From: Carya illinoinensis
Taxonomy: Eukaryota; Streptophyta; Magnoliopsida; Fagales; Juglandaceae
Length of the DNA stretch: 64,000 nt
Direction: 5' to 3'
Assembly: GCF_018687715.1 (NCBI RefSeq)
Contig: NC_056760.1
Span: 31,566,001-31,630,000 of the forward strand
Positions 55,091 through 64,000 of the stretch are shown here, in pieces. Both the position numbers and the translations under genes were made by a program. The notes below the pieces were generated by a model. That model saw nothing but the letters and a program-made list of their open reading frames with translations, was not told the origin of the DNA and made no database searches. Numbering within the stretch: the first letter of the stretch is position 1; every line of letters begins with the position of its first letter.

Positions 55091-55233
55091 GGAGGGCTAA
55101 AGAATATTGTATGAGTTTTAACACGCTTATGCTATTTATTGGAATAGAACCGATATTGATGTTGGAAGTATCGAGGAGCATAGAGGTAAGTAGCTATGAC
55201 CATTCTTCTTACATCAAGTTCTCTTTATGAAAG

Positions 55234-55235
<2 letters not shown>

Positions 55236-55280
<45 letters not shown>
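55236..55280 (+). repeat. (TC)n microsatellite
   Basis: 45 bases of uninterrupted TC repeat inside LTR F. Confidence 0.97.
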
Positions 55281-55284
<4 letters not shown>

Positions 55285-57923
55285 ATGTTCTTCTAAAGAA
55301 AAGAGTAAATGAATACAGTATGTAAAACGTTTCTTGGTAGCACCTTTTTATGCACCCAAAGTATTAAGCGTATGCATGCGAATGGATGGTATATGTAATA
55401 CGTATTGTATGTATTTTCATGAAATGAAATGTGAGGCTTATGACTTATGCCTTAAGCGATACTTTAAATGATGTGAAGAAAATGTTTTAAATGTCCCTAT
55501 GAACTAATGTTTTAAATGATGCCATGAACTGATATGACACGAAGAAAGTGTTTTAAAATGTTCCTATGAACTAATGCTTTATGGATGCCATGAAAGATGA
55601 TGTTTGAGCTCATTCTTTTAAACGACATTTTTCCATGAATGAGCTGTTAAATGAAAAGGACTGAAAAGGAAAGGACTAAATGAAAGAAAGAAAGGACTGA
55701 AAGGAAATGAATGTTTTAATGTATGAAACTATGTAATGGCCATGACTGATAACTAAATGATGGTACCAAAGGACTGGGCAGAGTACAATGCCGGGTAAGT
55801 AGTACTGGCAGTGCACCCAGTGCTGCCCCCTGAATGAGGGATTTGCAACCAGTGGCCGCAAGCGGAATCAAGTCCAAAGGAAAACCGCTAACACTAACAC
55901 ACGGGGCGTAATAGTGTGTACCGACCAAAGGAAAATGAAACATGAAAGCACAGTTATTTCTTAAAGAAATGTTTATGCATGAAAGTATTGCTTATTCCTT
56001 ACAATGTTTATGCACAAAAGCATTGTCAAATTCTCAAAATGTTTATGTATGCATGTTTTCAAAAGAAAAGGAATAGATGATTAGTACATTAAGAGCATGG
56101 TGTACTACTTACTGAATACTTGAATCATTTTGTGTTTATGTTTTAAACGTCCAGGTAATGAAGAAGTGGCTAGGGAGCAAGGCACTACTGCAGAGGGAGA
56201 GGCAGACACTTAGTGTCTTCCCTGTTGGTTTGACCTTACATGGATGATGGGTTATGTTTATGGATGTTGTTTTTATGTTGGGATGGGTCCCTTATCGAGA
56301 CATTTTGTCAGTTTTGACTTTAAACCATGTATCTTTTGGTATGGTGTAACCGTTATGATGGGGTGATGGTAAACCCTTATACATTGACTTAGTACCTTCT
56401 TGTATGTATAGTAGAGATAAAGTCCTTTCCTAACTAGAATAGTTATATTTTTATGAACTTATGATGGACTCTAAGAGTCTCTTATAGATGAATGTTTGAA
56501 TAGAATGTCTATCAGCTGTTCCCTTTGTTAAATTAGAAATTTAGAGTACATGTGTGTGTCATGCTCAAGCTAATCACATATTACTAGAAAAAGGGAAAAA
56601 AAAAAAAAAAGGAAGAGGGAAGGGTATGTACGTAGCCATTCCACCCTTCCTAGGGTGGGGTTGCTACAGTTACATAGAAACCGTGGACCCCATTTAGTTC
56701 TAATGCTTTAGGAATCTAAGCCCACAAGGGAGGCCCAACAAGGCCCATAGAAATCGGCCATCACTTTGGATTAGGGTTTGGAACCCTAGCGGACCTTAGG
56801 GCACACACCCAACTTAACACATAGTGCCACATTTCACACCTACATATGTCATACACTAGATACAATGAACCTAGATTTGATAATGGCTAAAGGGGGTGAG
56901 AGACTTTAGGGTTTCGGTAACTCGAAAGCTCCACAAGCCTCCCACAAGATTTTGGAAATTTCCTAGGTCTTGTGCAATGATTGAGAGGAAAGGTCTTCTA
57001 GAGACACTACAAATCAGAGGCACAAAACCCCAAATATCCCTTAGGGGCTCGGCCATGAGGATTGCACGCCTATCATTACAAGCTCACCTACTGCCTTGCC
57101 ACTTGTCATTCATGCAGAAGACTTTGCTTGGAAAAAACCACTTGACCTAACACTTGTCAGCCATGTAGAAGGCTTCTAGAAGGAGGAAAATGATGAGATG
57201 CCTAGGGAAGGCCAAGGATCACTTGGCCAATGCAACCCTCACCAATCCCTCACGTCTTCATGCCACTTGTCAATACAGTGTAAGTTCCAAGGTAATCTCA
57301 TGGGGAAGTGGCACCTCGCAAAGCTCAAAGGACTAAGGCACAACCACTAAGGAAATTACGATTTCGGTTTCAAGAAGGGTTTCACACCTATCTAAGAGTT
57401 TCAATTACTTTTTGCCAACTTCCACTCATGCATGGATTTTCTAGAAGATTGAAATGATTTGAAAGTGGAAGGGATGCATGGGATGGAGAAAAATCCAAGT
57501 CCCTAGGTTTTGGCCACCACACACTCGCCCTCACACGTCACTTGTCACTCACTTGGAAATCCTAGAAGGAGAGTCATGGGGAAAAGGAAGAGTCACCTAG
57601 GGAACCCTAACACATGCACAACAAGATTCTAGAAGGAAGATCTTTGTGGGATTTGAGGAAGAGAGCGAGGTAGTGGGTGGCTAGGGCTAAGAGCCACTCA
57701 CACACCACTTGCCACTTGGAAAGCATGCACATGCCAACTCTCCAAGAAGGATCTATCGTTTGGTAAAAAGACCCACATGCCCACGAGTATCATTGAACCT
57801 AGTCCACATGTGAGTCACGTCCAAGGGCCTTTTAGGGAATTCCGTGGGAGTCATGAATTTGTCGCATTTTCAGATAAAACACTTGAGGTTCCCAACATGT
57901 AGGAAAGGATAGGGAAGAGGGAA

Positions 57924-59536
57924 TGATGGGGCTCAAGGCAGACCAAGTCTTAAGGATCAATTACAAAATCGAGAGCTAAAAAAAGTAAGGAAGCAATGGA
58001 AGGATTAATGTAATCCACTTAGGACGTGTCTAGTAAGAGCCCAACATTCAAAATGGGCTTAAAGGAAGAAAATCCAATTTCATTCATGTGATACAACAAG
58101 CAATGCAAGACATGACTTGGGCCTATTGTTATTGAAGGCCTTGGACTTGTTTATTTCATTGAAATGGCTTATTTTATTTGTCATAGGAATTAATCTAGAA
58201 TAATTAGGCTTGGGGGATGTCCAGCCCACACATATGTCTTATTTCTTATGAACTAGGGTTTTTGGGAAGGCCTTGTATTTTGGCCAAGGGCTTACTTGGA
58301 AAGTATTATATTATTTGAACTAGGGTTTTTAGAAGCTACAGTACCCGCAACACTATTCCCTTAGGGTTTTTAGGGATTGTTTATTTAAACTCCTTGTTGC
58401 CTCATTTTAGACAATATTGAATTTTCATTGTGAGTTGAGTTATCTCCTCTTATTCTTCATTGAACTTTTGAACTTATCAAAAGTAAATCATAACCTTTAT
58501 GGCGTTACTCCTTCTAATCTAGGTTCTTGAGATGAGGTATTTAATGGGTCTAGATTTTAATATAATCTAGGTTCTTGAAACGAGTTCTCAACGGGTCTAG
58601 ATTCTCCATCCGTTAACTTGAGTTTGGCTTTCTTGGATTTGTTTTTCCAGCATTGTTGTTGGGTCTTAAAGCGAGTCGATTGGGGTTCACATCATTTGGT
58701 ATTCAGAACAAGGTTTCCAATCAGGTCTGAATAAAAGATAGAATCGAACCTGATTGGAAAACTTATTCTGAATACCAAATGATGTGAACCCCAATCAACT
58801 CGTTTTGAGACCCAACAATAATATTGGAAAAACAAACCCAAGAAAGCCAAACTCAAGTCTATGGATGGAGAATCTAGACTCGTTGAGATCCCGTTTCAAG
58901 AACCTAGATTATATTAAAATCTAGACCCGTTGAAGAACCTATCTCAAGAACCCAGAGTAAAAGGTGGAACGCCACAGAAGTTATGATTTACCTTTGATAA
59001 GTTCAAAAGTTCAAAAAAAAAACAAGAGGAGATAACTCGACTTACCAATAAAATTCAATAATGTCTAACCTGAAGTGGGCAGTCACAAGATGTTTAAATA
59101 CTCCCCAACAAAAGTAACCCTAGTACAAAAATAAGACCCCTTTCCAAAAGTATCCTTAAGTGAACAGTCCGGCGCTACAATACTGTAAATAGTGTCATGC
59201 TACAGTAACTCCTTGAAACCCTAGTTCAATATTTCCCAGCATGCCCTTATGTCATTCTCATAATAAACCTAATTATTCTAAACTAATAAAATAAGTCATT
59301 TAAATGAATTAACTAAGTCGAAAGCCTTCAATTCATGTTGCTTTGTTGCTTTCTTTCATAGCTTGTATAAAATTGATCAAAATTGGTTCTCCTTCATTCA
59401 AGTCTATCTGAAGTGTTGGGCTCTTGCTAGCTTCATCCTAATTGGATTGCACCAATCCTTGCATTGCTTCCTTGATCTTCTTGACTCTTGATCTTGTAAT
59501 TGATCCTTAAAACTTGGTCTGCCTTGGGGCCCATCA
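57924..59536. mobile_element. Palindromic pair of G LTRs joined at their primer sites
   Basis: A plus LTR (57924-58694, TGATGGGG to CACATCA) is followed by 85 bases (58695-58779) that begin TTTGGTATTCAGAAC and end with the inverse, then a minus LTR (58780-59536, TGATGTGAACC to GGGCCCATCA). The 85 bases hold the primer site in both orientations around a spacer of about 23 bases. Outer ends are both LTR starts. Flanks gggaa and ctcaa do not match, and about 125 target bases present in D1 are missing. Confidence 0.88.
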
Positions 59537-60324
59537 CTCAAGGGCCTTTCTTTTGGTGCCATTTCAGTTTTCATGTGCTTTCTCTCCATTCTCTCTTTCT
59601 CTCACATGACCACCCAAGGAGAAGCCCTTCACTTTGTCTCATCCTTTCACTCTCTCTTCAAACAAACACCATTTCTACCACTCTTCTCTCTAAGTCTCAA
59701 GCATCAGAATGAAGATAGGAGCCAAGTTATCAAGGGAGGAGGCACACAGTACAACCCTAACTCCCACCATACACACATACGTACATGTTCAAAACACAAG
59801 CAGTGATAGTCTCAAAGGCTCTGATTCAAGAGAAACACCCACCACCACACACACCAAAGTTTGATCTTTTATTCACAAGGAGTTTTTTGAAAAGAAACTA
59901 GGGTTTTTCCAAGGGGAGAGGCCGAAAACTAGAAAAATCATCTCATTTCTAAAGAATCTCGTGATGATGCACACCATGCACATACTCACATGTCCAAGAA
60001 TGTTTGATTTCAAATGTTCTAATATTTTCAAGCTATAACATGAGATGTACAATGTTGGATTTCATGGTTAAATGATTCATGAAATTCATATGTTCATATG
60101 GTCCATGAAAAGAAAATTTGTTACTAGTTCATGTCACATGCATTTGGGTCACACAATGTGTTTTCAAAGATAAGAGTCTGTACATGTTTTATCATGACCC
60201 CAAATGCTAGAATGAGGAAATGCCCTAATGGAACTCCTTTTTCCACTCTGGAGTGTTCAAAAATGAAGTGGTAGCCTCTAGGTCGATGAAGTACAATCAG
60301 CGGACCTCGAATGGGTCCGATAAA

Positions 60325-60545
60325 GGCGTTACAAACTACCGTATTATATAGTATATCTGGTGAAGGAGAAATATGCGAACTACCAGCAGACCTCAAATGG
60401 ATCCTTGTGAAAAGGATACCGGAGTGGGGTAGCAGCTAAAGCTAGTGGGTGGAACACATTGAAAATACAGTAAAGGCATTACAAACTGCTGTATCATATA
60501 ATATATGCAGTGAAGGCGAAATATGTGAACTGCTGCATATGTTAA
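60325..60545 (+). repeat. Direct duplication, about 147 bases apart
   Basis: AAAGGCGTTACAAACTACCG at 60325 recurs as AAAGGCATTACAAACTGCTG at about 60472. Both run on through a similar GTGAAGG..GAAATATG stretch and then differ. Confidence 0.6.
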
Positions 60546-61289
60546 AGATTATGATGTAGTAATCATGGTCAAATGGGCCATTGGTTGATGCAATAACTAG
60601 GAGGGAACACACGGTGCATAGGGGAACACACGGCTCTTGTTACTGGGAAGTGAAGACAAGAGGAAGAGAGAGAAGGTTGGCTAGGGCATGAACCACACAC
60701 ACATGCCATTGGCAAATGGCAATCATGCACATGCCTGGGAACAAGAACTAGGGTTTTGGCCATAAAAAGACCTACACACCAAGGGGCGTTTAGGATTTTG
60801 GATTAGGGCAAGGGCACGCCACTTGTTAAGCATGCTAGAGGAGTTTTTGGTTTTCCCAAAGAAAGGCAACGATGAAGGGCAAGGGAGAGGCATTCGGCCA
60901 TCACACTTGGCAAGCATGCATGGGGCATTCAACATTCTAGAAGATGCAATCATGGGAGTTTTTGGACATACAAAAGCCACATGCCACATGGTATTCATGC
61001 AAGCTGCTAGGATCTCAAAATTTGAAGAGAAATGCAAGAAGCCCACTATGATTTCTGTTTTTAGAGGCCACACACCACCCACACTGACATTTGGCAACCA
61101 TGCACTCCACCTTCTCTAGGTTCATTGTATCTAGACCAAAAGTGGATGAAGGTAAAGCTTAGGGTTCGGCCACCTCAAGGGAAGCACCATTTGTCCTCCA
61201 TGCAGATAAGTCTGTTAAGTTTCCAAGAAAAACAATGATGAAAGGGAAGAGGAATAGGACTTCATCTAGGCTCCACTTGTGTTAGCTGC

Positions 61290-61480
61290 AGTAGCAAAGT
61301 GCCACTTGTCTCACATGCAGCAGCAAGACGCCACTTGTCCCACATACAGCAGCAAGGTGACACTTGCCCTACATGCATCAGTCAAGCACCACTTGCTGAG
61401 CATACCTTAGCTAGGTGCTGCTTGTCCAACGTGCACCAACTAAAGACCTGTCATCCACCATTTGTCCAACATGCAATAGC
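61290..61480 (+). repeat. Irregular CCACTTGTC repeats
   Basis: About six copies of a unit of 29-36 bases combining CCACTTGTCC, ACATGCA and GCAGCAAG. Similar single motifs are scattered through LTR D (26160-26330, 57080-57260). Confidence 0.6.
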
Positions 61481-61549
61481 CAAAATTAAAGGGCATCCAC
61501 TTGGCAATAAAGCTAAAGCAAAAAGAAAAAGAGTTTGGGCTAGTTTTAG

Positions 61550-62387
61550 TGATGTGAACCCATGGGAAGAGAATCCCTTGAACCCACAATCAATTTAAAA
61601 ACTCACCCAAGAAAGCCAAAATCAAGTCAATGGATGGAGAATCTAGACCCGATGAGAACCCGTTTTAAGAACCTAGATTATATTAAAATCTAGACCCGTT
61701 GAAGAATCTGTCTCAAGATCCCGAATTAAAAGAGGAACACCACAAAGGTTGTGATTTACCTTTGATAAGTTCAAACGTTCAATGAAGAACAAGAGGATAT
61801 AAACTCAACTCACAATGAATAAAATTCATCAATTTTATAAACTTTCATATGTTGTCTAAAATAAGGCAACAAGATGTATTTAAACTAAACCCTCACAAAA
61901 CCCTAGGCAAAAATAAAACCAACCCTTTACAAAAAATACCATTGCGTGAACAGTGTGGTGCTACAGTTCCGTAAACAATGTCGTGCTACAGTAACTCCTT
62001 GAAACCCTAGTTCAACAAAAATAATAATTTTCCTAACATGCCCTCAAGTCCTTCACATAAAATATCCAATTATTTCAAACGAATAAAATAAGCTCTTTTA
62101 AAGAAATAAATAAGTCCAAGGCCATCAATAACAATAGGTCCAAGTCGTGTCTTCCATAGTGTATCACATGAAGGAAAACTGGATCTTCTTTTCTCAAGCC
62201 CATCTTGAATGTTGAGCTCTTGCTAGACTCGACCTGGATCTTCTTCTCTCAAGCCAATCTTGAATGTTGGGCTCTTGCTAGACTTGATCCTAGTAGATTG
62301 CACCAATCCTTGCATTGCTTCGTTGCTCTTCTTAGCTCTCAATTTTGTAATTGATCCTTAAGACTTGGTCTGCCTTGGGGCCCATCA
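61550..62387 (-). repeat. G LTR, inverted
   Basis: On the plus strand it runs TGATGTGAACCC to GGGGCCCATCA (838 bases). Its first 60 bases match the unusual end of solo LTR 29679-30458, placing both in one subfamily. Confidence 0.85.
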
Positions 62388-62396
62388 TTCTCCCTC

Positions 62397-63731
62397 TCCT
62401 CAAAAAGTGAGATTGAGCAAGAGATTGAGCAAAAAATAAAGAGTGAAATAAACAAAGAGAGTGAAAAGGAAAAAGAAAGTGAGAGTTCAAAAAAAGATGA
62501 GAGTGAAAGAAAAAAAGAAAGTGAAATGGAAAAAGAGAGTGAGACGAAAAAAGAGAATGAGGCCGAAACATCAAGAGAAAGAGAGAGCAAAAAAGAAAAT
62601 AGAGAGGTGGTTGAGAGTCAAAAAGAAAGAGTGGAGCCACGGGAGAAAAAAAAAAGAGAGATTGTCGAGAGAAAAGGACAAATAAAAGTGAGTTTTTATG
62701 CTAAGGCAAGCTTTTATACTAATGAATTTAACGACTCTTTGCCTAATGTTGTTGTTTCTTTGTTGCAGGGATATAAGGTCATGATTCCTAGCGGTGAGTT
62801 TAGTGGATTGCCACCTATTAGAGAGATAGAGCAAAATATTGATTTTGTGCCAGTTGCAACAATCCCTACTTGACCTTTCTTTGAAGAACGTGAGTTCTTG
62901 ATACACTTGAAAGGACAAGGTAAGTTGACTAGAATGCATGCCAAGTGTGAGGAATGTATTGAGACTTTTCCTCTTTTAATCAGTTACACACATGGTAAGG
63001 AAACTTTTGTGGTTGATGCATTAGCAAGAAAGTATGATCGTATCATTATTTTAGATGCAAAGTTATTGAGATTTGAATATGACAAGAAATTGCATGCTAA
63101 TGATGATGACTTTGCCAATGTGTATAGAGTACGTGAGAAAATATTGTCTGGTCAGTGCTATAGACTAGATTGGTATTTGTTTGGAGAGAATAAACTTTGT
63201 GAGCCTACTAGTCTTATGCATAAGTTGTTTGTGCATGGATCTGGTTTGTTGGATCATTTTGGTGTAAAGAGGATTTTAGATGTATTTTATGAAAGTTTGT
63301 GGGAGTATTACTTTCCATTCATTGAGTTTGCATATAATTGGAGCAATCAATTTGGTGCAAAGAAGATTTTTGACGTGTTGCATGAACGTTTGTAGGAGTA
63401 CCATTTACCATTCAATGACTTGTTGCATGTACGTTTGCGGAAGTATCATTTGCCATTTATAGAGTTTGCATATAATAGGACCATGCATACTACTACTTCA
63501 CATTGTCCTTTTGAAGTTGTTTATGGTTTTAATTCATTTACTTCTTTAGATGGATGCTTTTGCTTATTGATGACATGAGTAACTTGGATAGACTTTTCCA
63601 AATTTATAAAAAAATTAATGATAATTCATATCAAGTGGATCTTTCTGGTATGTATCATGTTTCTGCTATTTTTAATGTTACTGATCTTTTTTCCATTGAT
63701 GCAAGTGGAGATTTGAGGTCAAATCCTTTTG
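62397..63731 (+). pseudogene. G element truncated pol without RT and integrase core
   Basis: 62397-62690 is nearly pure purine, coding Glu/Lys/Ser-rich repeats where open (62526-62873). SLPNVVVSLLQGYKV and SGLPPIREIEQ follow, then a TGA and PFFEERE at the same joint as 34350-34372, and HLKGQGKLTRMHAK (62898-63395). The integrase zinc-region start and two or three WEYYFPFIEFAYNW-type repeats (63255-63480) come next, then HTTTSHCPFEVVYGF and the integrase C-terminus. RT, most of RNase H and the integrase core are missing. Stops lie at about 62872 and 63393. Confidence 0.8.
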
Positions 63732-63744
63732 AAGAGAGGAGGAA

Positions 63745-64000
63745 TGATGGGCCCAAGGTGGATCGAGCTTTAGAGATCCTTTACAAATTCTAGATGAGGC
63801 AATCACAGGAAGAGCAAGGAAGCAATGCAAATATTGGTATAATCCACTTGAGACGTGTCTTGCAAGAGCCCAACATTTAAGATGGGCTTAAAGAAAACCA
63901 GTTTTGATCCACTTGATACAAGCTGTGGAAGACATGACTTAGAGATAAAACCTATTGTTGTTAATGCTTTCAATTTATTATTAGTTTAGAATAAGTGGGC
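63745..64000 (+). repeat. G LTR, start only
   Basis: TGATGGGCCC follows the polypurine tract GAAGAGAGGAGGAA. The LTR is cut by the window end. Confidence 0.88.

Larger units (their letters stand above)
48314..56668 (+). mobile_element. Solo LTR of gypsy family F, itself interrupted
   Basis: It opens TGTAATACCCGAG at 48314 and ends GTTGCTACA at 56668. Flanks are ggtat (48309-48313) and gttac (56669-56673). D1 has GGTAC at the equivalent site, so each copy has one change from a TSD GGTAC. Without the LINE2 insertion it would be about 3.5 kb. No internal region or pol exists, so it is read as a solo LTR. 48314-50271 and 55091-56668 contain no gene; open frames such as 48804-49115 are accidental. 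Confidence 0.75.
48225..59998 (+). repeat. 3' LTR of chromovirus D, split by two insertions
   Basis: Pieces are 48225-48313, 56669-57923 and 59537-59998. They match LTR D1 (from 25679) in order, interrupted by solo LTR F (48314-56668) and the palindromic G pair (57924-59536). Compared with D1, about 125 bases including the TATA box are missing at the second insertion. The end is placed at 59998, where similarity to D1 stops. Confidence 0.75.
59999..61549. other. Unassigned repeat DNA
   Basis: No gene is recognised. It contains a tandem duplication of about 147 bases (60325-60545) and, at 61290-61480, irregular repeats of CCACTTGTC..CATGCA. Text at 60660-61120 is similar in style to LTR D but not alignable by eye. 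It may be a further part of the D 3' LTR or another LTR. Minus and plus open frames (60723-61119) overlap and look accidental. Confidence 0.4.
61550..64000 (+). mobile_element. Rearranged G-family gypsy element, runs off the window
   Basis: A minus LTR (61550-62387) with its polypurine tract (62388-62399, minus) is joined to plus-strand internal sequence (about 62400-63731). A plus polypurine tract (63732-63744) and a plus LTR (63745-64000, cut by the window) follow. A normal copy would have two plus LTRs. The left end is TGATGTGAACC at 61550 after tttag; the TSD cannot be checked. Confidence 0.82.

Noticed and set aside
60723..61119. 124-codon minus frame overlapping a 98-codon plus frame
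   Set aside because: They overlap on opposite strands in unassigned repeat DNA, with no motif and no start context support.

Overview
The window is plant nuclear DNA, most probably from a eudicot, and consists almost entirely of nested retrotransposons. The evidence is a Sirevirus-type Ty1/copia element, two Athila-type and several other Ty3/gypsy elements, L1-type LINEs with plant DUF4283/CCHC/RNase H architecture, very long LTRs, and target-site duplications (TSDs) at several insertions. I see no intact host gene, tRNA, rRNA or CRISPR array. Nearly all coding capacity is broken by stops and frameshifts. The exceptions are one 777-codon gag-protease frame (43653-45986, minus) and a small antisense frame inside the copia element (5643-6080, minus).

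Layout, left to right. 1-7991: Sirevirus copia element (plus), whose 5' LTR is cut by the window edge; it sits in a fragment of a gypsy family here called G (7992-8312). 8313-17568: decayed Athila-type element (minus, Athila1) with a 2.1-kb 5' LTR and a truncated 3' LTR. 17569 to about 23120: LINE (minus, LINE1). 23121-24406: fragment of LTR family E. 24411-25678: minus-strand gypsy gag-protease remnant. From 25679 to about 60000 runs what I read as one Tekay/Del-like chromovirus (D, plus), split many times: 5' LTR 25679 to about 27573; pol pieces 28870-29678, 30459-31667 and 39711-40601; a post-pol frame 47491-48224; 3' LTR pieces 48225-48313, 56669-57923 and 59537-59998.

Insertions into D are a G solo LTR (29679-30458, TSD GGTTG), a complex G element with an inverted second copy (31668-39710, TSD cagac/tagac), a young Athila-type element with LTRs that look identical (40602-47490, TSD ATATG, Athila2), a solo LTR of family F (48314-56668), and a palindromic pair of G LTRs (57924-59536). 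F was itself hit by a LINE (50272 to about 55090, LINE2), which was then hit by a 3-kb solo LTR of family E (51137-54157, TSD CCCTC). 59999-61549 is unassigned repeat DNA. 61550-64000 is another rearranged G element, leaving the window on the right.

The most interesting material is of two kinds. First, two non-autonomous lineages: Athila2 encodes only Gag and protease yet has no LTR divergence that I can see, and the G copies lack reverse transcriptase and the integrase core, share one deletion junction, and carry a short repeat grown from integrase coding sequence. Second, recurrent inverted LTR junctions in family G, with PBS facing PBS or PPT joined to opposite-strand internal DNA, which suggest self-integration or strand switching during reverse transcription. 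Coordinates of decayed features are approximate where no LTR end or stop codon fixes them.
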